Positions 44,214 through 52,325 of a stretch of 64,000 nucleotides of DNA are shown in pieces. The notes beneath the pieces were generated by a model. The model was not told the origin of the DNA and ran no database searches. It saw only the letters and a list, made by a program, of their open reading frames with translations. This DNA comes from Afifella marina DSM 2698 (GTDB taxonomy: Bacteria; Pseudomonadota; Alphaproteobacteria; Rhizobiales; Afifellaceae). The first letter of the stretch is position 1, and the number at the start of each line of letters is the position of its first letter. The position numbers and the translations under genes were made by a program. The stretch is from positions 620,001 to 684,000 of the forward strand of contig NZ_FMVW01000001.1 of the NCBI RefSeq assembly GCF_900102695.1, read 5' to 3'.

Positions 44214-44450
44214 TCAGCAGGCGCAGCCCGGGCCCTTGTGGCACGTCTTGTTGCGGGCGATGCAGGAGTTGCCGCATGGTTTCCCCTTGCTGCAGTGCTT
44301 GCAGCACGCAGCTGGCTGGACCGGTAGGGGCGTGATGTTCGTCTGGGCCTCGTGGGCTGGCCCTTTCAAGGCGGCGGCGATATCAAGCGTCGGGGCAGCT
44401 TGAGAGATGCTGGTCAAAAGCACCAGACTGACGATAAATAGGGCTCTCAT
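44214..44450 (-). CDS. Small secreted cysteine-rich protein
   Basis: A 78-residue protein with a signal peptide (MRALFIVSLVLLTSISQAAP). The C-terminal 30 residues hold eight cysteines in a CCKHC-x2-GKPCGNSCIARNKTCH-x3-GCAC pattern, seen in small secreted bacterial proteins and some nuclease-linked domains. I do not know a function. Its strand is opposite to the phage late genes and it follows the diguanylate cyclase, so it is likely cargo. The start at 44450 excludes an implausible upstream extension. Confidence 0.6.
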   Translation of the reverse strand: MRALFIVSLVLLTSISQAAPTLDIAAALKGPAHEAQTNITPLPVQPAACCKHCSKGKPCGNSCIARNKTCHKGPGCAC

Positions 44451-44601
44451 ATCGGTTTCCCTCCCCGCGCGAAGGGTTGCGGATACGCGCGCAAAAGTCG
44501 AGTGAGAGATTGCCGCGGCCGCCCCTGACACCTGTCAGTCTGATCTGATCCCACACCCGCAGCTAGCGTTGCCAGCAGAACTTGTCCTGCCGGAGCGCCC
44601 A

Positions 44602-47600
44602 ATGGCTGCCACCACCGACTTCGTCGGCGTCCGTGTTTTTTCGAACTTGCGCAACACGACGGTCTCGATCGACACGCGCGATTCGACGCCGATCGGCATG
44701 TGTCTGCCGCTTCCCAACATCGAAGCCGCCAACGAGACGGCGTTCCCGATCGACGAGCCGGTCCGCCTGGCAACAGACAATCCCGAGCAGCTCGCCAGGC
44801 TTGGACCTGGCATCGCTTATGATGCCATCCGCCAGATCAAATCCGAGGGGATCGAGACCGACATCATCTTCGTGCGGGCACGCCATGATGACGATCTCGA
44901 AACCCAGATTGGCCATATCGCCGGCGATGCCAATGCGGTGACCGGCGCATGGGCGCTCGCCGAAGCGCTGTCGGAGCTGCAGATCGAGCCGGGGCTGGTG
45001 ATCGCGCCTGGCTTCGATTCACAGCGCCTCGGAGAGGCGCCCAATCCGGTCGCGACGACGCTCGATGCCGTCTGCGAGAAGATCATCGATTGCATGGCGG
45101 TCGTGAACACGCCGGAGACGAGCCGCGAGGCGGCCGCCGAATACGCGGCCGATTTCGCGACCTCTTACAACGTGATCGCCATGTATCCGCAGGGACGATA
45201 CGCCATGGCCGCCATGACGGCCGAGATGTATGGACCAGGTCAGCGCCAGAAGATCCTGGAAACCAACAAACAGCTCGGCGTGAAGTATGGTGTGACCCAG
45301 GCGGAGGTCGATGCCGCCCGGCGCGTTTTCATCGGCGCCAACATGGATTTGGCGAGCCAGGACGAATCTCTCGGTCCGACGTTGCGCGCGGCCGTTGGCT
45401 CCGGCTCAAGCTCGGCGACGATCGCGAGCGCGGGGCGCGCATATCTGCAGACCATGAAGGGAACGCCCGCAGATCTCCCTGCCGCCTACGACATCATGGC
45501 GAAGGGCGGTAAGCTCGGGACTTTCGAGTTGGAGGCTCTCGCCCGCAACCTGCCAGCGCTCGGTTCGCAATATGCGGCTGCCGGCGGCACAGGCCTTAAC
45601 GGGCTTTCCGAACTCGTGGCGCTTGCAGAGGTCGCAGCCAAAGGCGCGGCAAGCGAAGACCAGGCGGCAAACAATCTTCAGAATTTTCTGTCGAAGCTCT
45701 TCTCCCCGGAAACCGTGCGGAACTTTAAGGAGAAGCGCGTCAACCTCCCGAAGCTCGTCGGGAATGCGAGGCAGGAAGGCAAACATCCGGCGCTTGCTGT
45801 TCTCGATGAGGCTATGCGGCTCACGGATGGCGATCCCTTCAAGATGGGGGAGCTTTTCGCCGATCAACAGGTGATGGCGGCGCTTCGTCCCTTGATGGAC
45901 AACCGCGAGCTGCTCTCGCAGTACCAAACGGAGCTGCAAACGGGATCCGCTGGCACGGTGCAGCGGGATTTTGACTACTATCGGCAGACCCCAGCGGGCC
46001 TCGAAAAACGCCAACAGGCAGAACGGGAAGCTGCGCAGATCGCCGTCGGCCAATCCGCCAATCCCGCCTCACAGCATCTCTCCGAAGCTTACACGCGGGT
46101 TTGGAAGGATATCGAAGAGGGCGCGCGGATATGGGAAGAGAAGGGAGCGGCGGCCTTCGGCCTGAACCTGATCCGACATCACCCGCTTCTCGGAGGAGAA
46201 CAGTCGCTCTTCAAGCGGTATTTCGGCAGCAAGGATCCGTACGACGAGAGCGAGACCGAGGCCCCGTCGCGCGAGGCTGTCTCCGCTAAACTGGAAGAGC
46301 TGAAAGCGGCCCTCCTTGCCAAGGAGACTGAGCTCTCGGGGCTTCCAAAGCCGAAATATGAGGGCATCGCTATTCCTGATGCGACTGCGTCGAAGCTCAC
46401 GATCGAGATCACGCAACTGCGTGCTGCTATCGAGAGCCTCGAAAGACGACTTCGTGGAGGCAACGGTGGCAGCGGAGAGATCGGCGGTGGCGGCAGCGAC
46501 GAAGATCTCGGCGGCAGTGCCGGCGGAGATCGGCTCTTGCATCCGACGTCGTTCGGCGGGGCTTACGGCCGGGGCAGTGCGCCGCGCCGCCGCTCGGCGC
46601 GCGCTTATGGCGCCGGTGGCGCAGGAGCCGCGCCTTTTGTCGGAGGTGATGCGTCCACGCGCTTTCTCAATGCGGTTGCGGAGGCAGAGGGCACGCGCGG
46701 CTACAACACGTCTCTCGGGCACGGGCGCTTTTTGCCGGGAGGTCAGGAGCACGATCTCACCTCGATGACACTCGATGAGGTGAGCGCGCTCGGCGATTAC
46801 ATGCGTCGCCAGCCCGGCAATCCGAACTCGTCGGCCCTTGGGCGCTATCAGATTGTGGGTTCCACCATGCGCACGGCAGCCGAGGCGCTCGGCATGGACC
46901 CGGCCAAAACACGCTTCGACAAGACAACCCAGGACCGGATGGCGCTCTGGATCGCCAAGAACCAGGGGCTCGGCGCGTGGGAGGGATTTCGGGGCCATGC
47001 GCAGGCGCGCCGCGCGGCCGAAGCGGCGATCGGCGACGGGGCGCTCAGGCAGCGGGCGGAAGCTGCGCATTTCGGAGCTGGCGGGCCGCTCGCCGATCTG
47101 TCCTATGCCAATTCTGAGGCGATCCGGAACAGGACGGTCACGCCACAGCTCGAAGAGGATATCCGGCGCGGTGTCGCCGCGGTCTACGGTGAGGGCTACC
47201 GTGCCGAGATCTATTCCGGCGGTCAGCCCGCGAAGGGCACAGGCGGACGGCGCACGGGCTCCACCCGTCACGATGATCATGGGCATGGCGGGGAAGCGCC
47301 CGACCTCTATGTCTATGGACCGGACGGCAAGAAAGTTCGCGGTGCGGATCTCGCGCGCCTTGGCCAACATTGGGTCGCGCAAGGCCTGGGCGGTGTCGGT
47401 CTGGAGATGGGCGGCGGTGGCATCCATCTCGACCAGCATCGCGATCGCGCGCGGCATTGGCATTACGGCATCTATTCGCCCGAGCAGGCGGCCATGATGC
47501 GGCGCGGTCTCGCCGGCGAACCGCCCGAATACGCCAATCCGCGAGCGCTCGACCCGGAGAATTTTGCCGAGGACGGCTGGGCGAAGGACGAGACGCAGCG

Positions 47601-47817
47601 CCCGAGACCGCGCCCGGGCGCCGGGGCCGGGCCGGGACGGAAACCGACGAGCCTGTCGCAGCCTGCCGCACAACCGGCCGGATCGATGAATGTCACGCAG
47701 CATTTCCACGGCGTCGACCCGCAGGTGATGGCGGCACGTGCGGCACGCGCGCAACGCCGCGCGATCGCCATGGCGGAAGCGCGCGCCATGCACGACACCT
47801 CCGTGCCGGTCGCCTGA
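44602..47817 (+). CDS. Tail sheath N-terminus fused to tape measure protein
   Basis: A 1071-residue protein made of two unlike parts. Residues 1 to about 195 match the N-terminus of contractile tail sheath proteins (AFPIDEPVRLATDNPEQLAR, then ALSELQIEPGLVIAPGFDSQ and ATTLDAVCEKIIDCMAVVNT). Near residues 195-205 (bases about 45187-45217) the sequence changes to a tape-measure protein (ILETNKQLGVKYGVTQAEVD, helical repeats to about 600). At about 678-811 is a lambda-R-type transglycosylase domain (FLNAVAEAEGTRGYNTSLGH, then SSALGRYQIVGSTM). At about 872-960 is an M15-like peptidase motif (HDDHGHGGEAPDLYVYG, HWHYGIY). The junction implies deletion of sheath end, tube and chaperone genes. It cannot serve as a working sheath. 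Confidence 0.82.
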   Translation: MAATTDFVGVRVFSNLRNTTVSIDTRDSTPIGMCLPLPNIEAANETAFPIDEPVRLATDNPEQLARLGPGIAYDAIRQIKSEGIETDIIFVRARHDDDLETQIGHIAGDANAVTGAWALAEALSELQIEPGLVIAPGFDSQRLGEAPNPVATTLDAVCEKIIDCMAVVNTPETSREAAAEYAADFATSYNVIAMYPQGRYAMAAMTAEMYGPGQRQKILETNKQLGVKYGVTQAEVDAARRVFIGANMDLASQDESLGPTLRAAVGSGSSSATIASAGRAYLQTMKGTPADLPAAYDIMAKGGKLGTFELEALARNLPALGSQYAAAGGTGLNGLSELVALAEVAAKGAASEDQAANNLQNFLSKLFSPETVRNFKEKRVNLPKLVGNARQEGKHPALAVLDEAMRLTDGDPFKMGELFADQQVMAALRPLMDNRELLSQYQTELQTGSAGTVQRDFDYYRQTPAGLEKRQQAEREAAQIAVGQSANPASQHLSEAYTRVWKDIEEGARIWEEKGAAAFGLNLIRHHPLLGGEQSLFKRYFGSKDPYDESETEAPSREAVSAKLEELKAALLAKETELSGLPKPKYEGIAIPDATASKLTIEITQLRAAIESLERRLRGGNGGSGEIGGGGSDEDLGGSAGGDRLLHPTSFGGAYGRGSAPRRRSARAYGAGGAGAAPFVGGDASTRFLNAVAEAEGTRGYNTSLGHGRFLPGGQEHDLTSMTLDEVSALGDYMRRQPGNPNSSALGRYQIVGSTMRTAAEALGMDPAKTRFDKTTQDRMALWIAKNQGLGAWEGFRGHAQARRAAEAAIGDGALRQRAEAAHFGAGGPLADLSYANSEAIRNRTVTPQLEEDIRRGVAAVYGEGYRAEIYSGGQPAKGTGGRRTGSTRHDDHGHGGEAPDLYVYGPDGKKVRGADLARLGQHWVAQGLGGVGLEMGGGGIHLDQHRDRARHWHYGIYSPEQAAMMRRGLAGEPPEYANPRALDPENFAEDGWAKDETQRPRPRPGAGAGPGRKPTSLSQPAAQPAGSMNVTQHFHGVDPQVMAARAARAQRRAIAMAEARAMHDTSVPVA

Positions 47818-47819
47818 CC

Positions 47820-48227
47820 ATGGGCATCCGGATCACGGCCGCAATCGGCAACGCCAAACTGGAAGTGCCGGGGCTCAGTCCGCAGCGCATTTCCACCGAG
47901 AGCGAGGCCAGGTTCCCCGCCGCTGCGACCTGGAAAGGCATGGATTATCAGGCGACGGGGCTGGGCGAGAAGCGGCTCGTCATCGAGGCGCGGACCGCCC
48001 CGCATGTCTTCAAGGGCTTGGATGCCCTGGGCTGGCTGATCCGTCATCACGAGGCATCAGAGCGGGTAAATTACAACCGTCTGGGAGCGGCCTATGCCTG
48101 CACCGTCGGCGGGCCCGTCTCCATCAGGGCGCTCTATTACAATGAGACCCATCTCCACCCATTCGACGGCGTCGGCCGCATCGTCGACGTAGAGATTGAC
48201 CTCATCGTGCATCGGAGCGTGCGATGA
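47820..48227 (+). CDS. P2 gpU-like tail protein
   Basis: A 135-residue tail protein in the position of P2 gpU (after the tape measure gene, before X and D). Features: LGEKRLVIEARTAPHVFKGL and ALGWLIRHHEASERVNYNRL, then YYNETHLHPFDGVGRIVDVE. In P2 gpU caps the tail. It follows the fusion gene by two bases and overlaps gpX by 4. Confidence 0.82.
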   Translation: MGIRITAAIGNAKLEVPGLSPQRISTESEARFPAAATWKGMDYQATGLGEKRLVIEARTAPHVFKGLDALGWLIRHHEASERVNYNRLGAAYACTVGGPVSIRALYYNETHLHPFDGVGRIVDVEIDLIVHRSVR

Positions 48228-48436
48228 AGACCGTCTACACGGTGAGCGAAGACGAGCGGCTCGATCGGCTGGCAAAGGCGATCTACGGCACGGAGCAGGG
48301 CGGCACGGTTGAGGCACTCCTCAACGCCAATCCGGGGCTTGCCGCGAAAGGCATGATCGTGCCGGCCGGGACTGAACTCGTGATCCCCGAACAGGTGGCG
48401 GCCGAGGAGCCCGCGCTCGTGCGGCCCTGGGATTGA
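48224..48436 (+). CDS. Tail protein X (LysM-like)
   Basis: A 70-residue protein matching P2 gpX: YTVSEDERLDRLAKAIYGTE, then LLNANPGLAAKGMIVPAGTE and LVIPEQ. The family has a LysM-like fold and belongs to the tail/baseplate. The frame overlaps the tail D gene region by TTGA. Confidence 0.88.
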   Translation: MKTVYTVSEDERLDRLAKAIYGTEQGGTVEALLNANPGLAAKGMIVPAGTELVIPEQVAAEEPALVRPWD

Positions 48437-48441
48437 GGCCG

Positions 48442-49458
48442 ATGCGGCGCGATCCCCATATCTCCGTGACGGGCCCGGACGGCGTCAATCTGGCGGAGCG
48501 GTTGTGCGACGTCTTCGTGGGCATCCGCGTGAGTGACTTCGCCGGGGGCGAGGTCGACGAGTTGCACATCATCTTTCGCCGACAGAAGCCTTATTTGATG
48601 CCACCGCCCCCTGGGACCGTTTTCACGGCCCGCCTCGGCTGGGAGGCCGAGCGTGCGCAGATGATGGGTGAGTTCGCCTATGAGCGCACGCTCTACAGCG
48701 GCGAGCCGGAGAGCGGTCAGGAGATGATCCTGGTCTGCCGGGCGGCCGATCTCACCGATGCCTGGAAGCGGGTGGATTCTGAACATTTCGACGATGAGAC
48801 CGGCCACAAAACCTACGGCGACGTTCTGCGGACGCTGGCCAGCAAGGCCGGAGTCGACGTGGCGATTGATGCGACGCTCGATGCGCTTCCCCTTCCGAGC
48901 GGCTATCTTCTGCGCTGGAAACAATCGGCGATCGGGCTTGCAACCGAGATTGCCGATGATCTCGGGGCGATCGTCAAGCTGCAGGCGGGCAAGCTGACCG
49001 TTCGTCGCCGCGGGTCGTTCACCTCGCCATCCGGAGGCGAGCTGCCGGCGATCGCCATCCCCTTCGATCCCAACTACGCCTTCCAGGCCGACATCGAGCC
49101 GCGCTACGGCTTCTCTGAGGTCGCGGCCGGCTGGTTCGATGATCGGGCCGGCCGGGCGGCCGATCTGGTGCACGCTCTGTCTGGTGGTTTCGCGCGCCTG
49201 GCGCTGCCGCATCTTGCCGGTTCCGAGGCGTTTGCAAAGGCCTCGGCCGAAGCTGCCGCGCAAAAGCTAGAGGCCGAAAGCGCCACCGCCTATTTCGAGA
49301 TGGCAGGCAACGCCGCAGCCGTCGCCGGCGCGCCGGTCAAGCCCGAAGGCTTCGGCCCGGACATCGACGGCGTCAATTGGGAGGCGATTGCCGTCTACCA
49401 CGATGCAGGGCCAGATCGGGGCTGGATCACCACCGTCGAGGCGGCGCTGGCATGGTGA
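48442..49458 (+). CDS. Phage late control protein D / tail hub
   Basis: A 338-residue protein of the P2 gpD (tail hub) family: VTGPDGVNLAERLCDVFVGI, then RVSDFAGGEVDELHIIFRRQ and MMGEFAYERTLYSGEPESGQ. The ATG at 48442 is used; a TTG three codons upstream overlapping gpX is possible. It is the last structural gene of the element. No downstream late-control fusion is seen. Confidence 0.85.
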   Translation: MRRDPHISVTGPDGVNLAERLCDVFVGIRVSDFAGGEVDELHIIFRRQKPYLMPPPPGTVFTARLGWEAERAQMMGEFAYERTLYSGEPESGQEMILVCRAADLTDAWKRVDSEHFDDETGHKTYGDVLRTLASKAGVDVAIDATLDALPLPSGYLLRWKQSAIGLATEIADDLGAIVKLQAGKLTVRRRGSFTSPSGGELPAIAIPFDPNYAFQADIEPRYGFSEVAAGWFDDRAGRAADLVHALSGGFARLALPHLAGSEAFAKASAEAAAQKLEAESATAYFEMAGNAAAVAGAPVKPEGFGPDIDGVNWEAIAVYHDAGPDRGWITTVEAALAW

Positions 49459-49599
49459 CGAGCGGGGGGCGCGTGCCGATCTCCAGTCGGTTGAAACGAC
49501 CTACTCCTTATCGGAAGGGCGCCCAAGGCGCGCTGGGGAGCTCCTCGTGCAGAAGAGCTCGACTTGCGGGAGATAGTCGAGGTTTGCGCAGTACCGCGC

Positions 49600-50490
49600 T
49601 CAAGCGCCCAACTGCGCTAAGGCTTGCAAGGCGCCCACCGCAACGAGATTTCCTGTCGCGCCTTCAAGGACGCTTTTTAAGGTGTTCAGAAGGGGCTTCA
49701 GACGGCTTTGAGAGGGGGCGCTCGTTCTGAGCTCTTCTCGTAACGTCTCGATTGTCTCTTCCAGCTTGTGCCGATCGGCACCGGCTTCAACCAGTTCGTC
49801 GACCTTAGGCGACAGTTGCTCCACGAGCCTTGCTGCGGCTCCGGTATCGACACCGTGCACGTTGATGTCGCGGGCGACATTTCCGGACCCGACATTGCCG
49901 TAGATCGCTCCAACGTGAGCGATTTTGAGAACAGACGTCTGCGTCTGAGCCTTGAATTTTTCTTCGTTGCTAAATCGAAGGCCCTCTCCGCGGATGCCTT
50001 GCCGTTCAAGCTCCAGAGACCAATCCAAGATCCTTTCCCTGACGGTTTCGAGAATGCTGACAACCGCGCCTCGTGGAATCAGAGCGTACATTTCAGGCCA
50101 TTTGATCGCCGAACTTCGGTTTAGTATCGCGAGGATCTCGGGCGAAAACGCGATCTTAAACGAGTCGCTATCGTCGTTCTGGAGCAATCTTTCTAGTACA
50201 GGAGTTGCGGTCCTGATCTCCCTTTTTGCGAGCTCCTGGTGCAAATCCGGGTCCTCAATGTTAAGCGGGATGAGGCCATGTATCGGATTGAGTGCCCGCA
50301 GCCGACCTCGGATTAGCCGATACTCCGGGACTTCGGCGTCATTGTATCCGGAAAGTTCACATGTGACCCATTCCTCGACGGTTCCGAGCTCGAGCTTCAC
50401 AGCAGCCAATTTCACTTTCCGCAGCAAAGTCGTCACGTCGACGTTTGGATCCAGAGCTTCCTGCTGGATGGTGGAGATCAAGCCCGTCAT
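49600..50490 (-). CDS. AbiTii-domain protein, candidate anti-phage cargo
   Basis: A 296-residue protein with an N-terminal AbiTii-type domain (residues 1 to about 95: LISTIQQEALDPNVDVTTLL, then EWVTCELSGYNDAEVPEYRL). Known of that domain: it occurs in abortive-infection proteins that block phage growth. The middle is helical, with a Gly-rich segment at about 198-210 (VGAIYGNVGSGNVARDINV) and a C-terminal coiled coil (KVDELVEAGADRHKLEETIE) plus a small hydrophobic end. It is on the minus strand at the right end of the element, where Mu carries mom. Its composition looks less GC-rich than the phage genes. A defence role is inferred. Confidence 0.78.
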   Translation of the reverse strand: MTGLISTIQQEALDPNVDVTTLLRKVKLAAVKLELGTVEEWVTCELSGYNDAEVPEYRLIRGRLRALNPIHGLIPLNIEDPDLHQELAKREIRTATPVLERLLQNDDSDSFKIAFSPEILAILNRSSAIKWPEMYALIPRGAVVSILETVRERILDWSLELERQGIRGEGLRFSNEEKFKAQTQTSVLKIAHVGAIYGNVGSGNVARDINVHGVDTGAAARLVEQLSPKVDELVEAGADRHKLEETIETLREELRTSAPSQSRLKPLLNTLKSVLEGATGNLVAVGALQALAQLGA

Positions 50491-50578
50491 GTTTCGCCCC
50501 CGCATTCTGCGGCTATCACCGTATCAGTTAGAGAGCGATTTGAGAGCATTCGGCGCGTGGTGACCACAGCAAAACGGC

Positions 50579-50596
50579 TGCCATTTGATCTTGCGC
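50579..50596 (-). promoter_or_regulatory. Transposase end site R2
   Basis: On the minus strand GCGCAAGATCAAATGGCA, identical to left site L3. It lies 28 bases inside the right end. Confidence 0.75.
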
Positions 50597-50600
50597 GTCA

Positions 50601-50618
50601 TGCCATCTGATTTTGCGC
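50601..50618 (-). promoter_or_regulatory. Transposase end site R1
   Basis: On the minus strand GCGCAAAATCAGATGGCA, six bases inside the right end, spaced 22 bases from R2 (two helical turns). Confidence 0.75.
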
Positions 50619-50624
50619 GCTACA

Positions 50625-50629
50625 CCACC
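50625..50629. repeat. Target-site duplication, right copy
   Basis: CCACC immediately after the TTGCGCGCTACA right end; identical to 24932-24936. Confidence 0.9.
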
Positions 50630-50752
50630 GTCGCCCATGGCTGCCGGATGATCGAGGAAAGGCGTGACGAACCCGTCTTCGACCAGGTGATGGAATGCCT
50701 GGAATTCGCGCTGAGGCGCTGGATGGAGATTTTCGGCGAGGATGCGAGATGA
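50630..50752 (+). pseudogene. DnaA-like HTH gene, 3' part split by the prophage
   Basis: The last 40 codons and stop of the gene started at 24622. Read from 50630 it gives VAHGCRMIEERRDEPVFDQV then MECLEFALRRWMEIFGEDAR, stopping at 50750-50752, and the stop overlaps the DUF6456 gene ATG. VAHGC completes the recognition motif RDRTTVAH of DnaA-type HTH domains. The gene can be restored only by precise loss of the element and one CCACC. Confidence 0.85.
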
Positions 50753-51567
50753 GCCGTGGCAAGAGGCGCGGCGGTGCCCTTGAAAGCTTGATCGAAACGC
50801 TGCTGGCGCATGCCGATGCACGGCTCCTGGAGGCGGATGCGGCGACCTTTTGCTGTGAGGGCGTGCCGGGGCGGCGGCGCGAGATCCCGGCCGCCCTCGT
50901 CAAGAAACTCCTGGCGGCGGGTCTCCTCTGCGAGGCCGAAGAGGAGGGGTTTGTGGCAAGCACCGAGGCCGCGGCATGGCTTCGGCGCACGAAAGCCGGC
51001 GAGCCCGCCTTTCTGGCGCAGCACAAGCACCTGGAACGGCAGAAGGGCGGCTCACCTTCGGCGCCCGCTCCGCTCACCGATCTCGACGAGAGCCCGATCG
51101 GGTTCCTCGCCCGCAGGGGCGGCGAGGAGGGCGCACCTTATCTCGGTGCCCCTTTGGTGGCGGCGGCGGAGCGGCTTCGCCGCGATTTCGAACGCGCGAG
51201 CCTGCAGCCGCGCATCACCGCCAATTGGCAGGCCGACCTCAAGGCGCCGAAGGGCTCCCGCCAGCGGGGCGGTCAGGCGGATCTGACGGAGACGGCGATC
51301 GCCGCCCGCGCCCGCTTTCACACCGCCATGGACGCGGTCGGCCCCGAACTTGCGGGCGTGCTCGTCGATGTCGCCTGTTTCCTCAAAGGTCTGTCGAGCG
51401 TGGAGCGCGAACGCGGCTATCCGGCAAGATCGGCGAAGCTCGTTCTGAAACTCGCGCTGCAGGCGCTCGCCCGCCATTACGGCATCGAGGAGGAGGCCGA
51501 AGGCAAAGCGCGGGTCGCCATGCGCCATTGGGGCGCCGACGGCTATCGGCCGACGATCGGCGATTGA
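50749..51567 (+). CDS. DUF6456-domain protein
   Basis: A 272-residue basic protein. The N-terminal part resembles a winged-helix (RREIPAALVKKLLAAGLLCE). The C-terminal DUF6456 region holds FLARRGGEEGAPYLGAPLVA, AAERLRRDFERASLQPRITA and NWQADLKAPKGSRQRGGQAD. In Hyphomicrobiales it is usually directly downstream of the DnaA-like HTH gene, and its ATG overlaps that gene's stop here too. The inserted prophage separates it from the operon promoter, so expression may now depend on the element or a new promoter. Function is not established; likely DNA-related. Confidence 0.85.
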   Translation: MSRGKRRGGALESLIETLLAHADARLLEADAATFCCEGVPGRRREIPAALVKKLLAAGLLCEAEEEGFVASTEAAAWLRRTKAGEPAFLAQHKHLERQKGGSPSAPAPLTDLDESPIGFLARRGGEEGAPYLGAPLVAAAERLRRDFERASLQPRITANWQADLKAPKGSRQRGGQADLTETAIAARARFHTAMDAVGPELAGVLVDVACFLKGLSSVERERGYPARSAKLVLKLALQALARHYGIEEEAEGKARVAMRHWGADGYRPTIGD

Positions 51568-51619
51568 GACGGCAAGTGAGACGAGGAGGAGAGGAAAATG
51601 CGAGCCGCGAGCGAGGCGG

Positions 51620-52039
51620 CTATTGCGCGAGCCGGCTCTCCGCGTCGCGGCGGATGCGCTGCAGCATGGCGGAGAGGCCGTTGGAGCGCTGCGCCGTCAA
51701 ATGCTCGCGCAGGCCCATGCGGGCGAAGACGGCTTCCGCATCGGTCTTCAAAATCTCCTCGGGCGTCGTGCCGGAATAAAGCGCAAGCACGATGGCGATG
51801 AGGCCGCGCACGATATGGGCATCGCTGTCGCCGCGGAAGATGAGCACCGCTTCGCCGTCCTTCACCGCGTCTTCGCTGACGAGCCAGACCTGGCTCGCAC
51901 AGCCGCGCACCTTGGTGGCCTCCGTGCGCTCCTCGTCCGGCATCTCCGGCAGGGCCCGCCCGAGCTCGATCACATAACGGTAGCGATCCTCCCATTCGTC
52001 GAGGAAGGCGAAATCGTCGATGATGGATTCAATGCTCAT
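51620..52039 (-). CDS. sufE: SufE cysteine desulfuration protein
   Basis: A 139-residue protein that accepts sulfur from the cysteine desulfurase SufS and hands it to the SufBCD scaffold for Fe-S cluster assembly. The active cysteine is C47 in KVRGCASQVWL. Other family marks are EWEDRYRYVIELGRALPEMP and GDSDAHIVRGLIAIVLALYS. Full length and intact. It stands alone; the remaining suf genes are not in this window. Convergent with the DUF6456 gene. Confidence 0.95.
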   Translation of the reverse strand: MSIESIIDDFAFLDEWEDRYRYVIELGRALPEMPDEERTEATKVRGCASQVWLVSEDAVKDGEAVLIFRGDSDAHIVRGLIAIVLALYSGTTPEEILKTDAEAVFARMGLREHLTAQRSNGLSAMLQRIRRDAESRLAQ

Positions 52040-52056
52040 GAAGGCCTGTCGCGTTC

Positions 52057-52104
52057 TTGCGTGTCCGCCGGCTTGCGTGTCCGCCGGCTTGCGTGTCCGC
52101 CGGG
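52057..52104. repeat. 16-bp tandem repeat (3 copies)
   Basis: ttgcgtgtccgccggc at 52057, 52073 and 52089, exact apart from the last base. It lies just upstream of sufE, in what should be its promoter region. Confidence 0.8.
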
Positions 52105-52325
52105 AGGTGTGCCCCCGAGCGTCGCCGGCGTCTCAAAACGGTGTTGCAAAGCAAAATAGGCATATGAGGCCGGGGCACAAGCGCCGAAGGCCGGATGCGG
52201 CCTTCGGCGCGGGTACGCGCCGCACGAGACGGCCGCGTTAACGGCAATCCAAAACATGATTACCGCTTTGTGAAGTTTTGGCTTATTGTTGAAGCTAAGT
52301 TTTACGTTTTGCCGGAGCGAAACCC

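Larger units (their letters stand above)
24937..50624 (+). mobile_element. Mu-like transposable prophage, reduced late region
   Basis: The element is 25,688 bp. Its ends are TGTAACGCGCAA and (complement of the right end) TGTAGCGCGCAA, flanked by a CCACC duplication, and it interrupts a host gene that can be rejoined exactly. At least five 18-bp transposase-site candidates lie near the ends. Order from the left: small gene, S24 repressor (minus), Ner, ParB-like, transposase A, ATPase B, small early genes, SNase, Mor, endolysin fusion, DUF4815 tail protein, tail fibre genes, diguanylate cyclase, sheath::tape-measure fusion, tail U, X, D, AbiTii gene. Terminase, portal, scaffold/protease, capsid, tail tube and baseplate V/W/J/I genes are absent, so it should not form virions alone. 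Transposition functions look intact. Confidence 0.93.

Noticed and set aside
35835-49458. Late region as a domesticated contractile tailocin
   Set aside because: Tail tube, full sheath and baseplate V/W/J/I genes are missing, so no contractile particle can be built from these genes.
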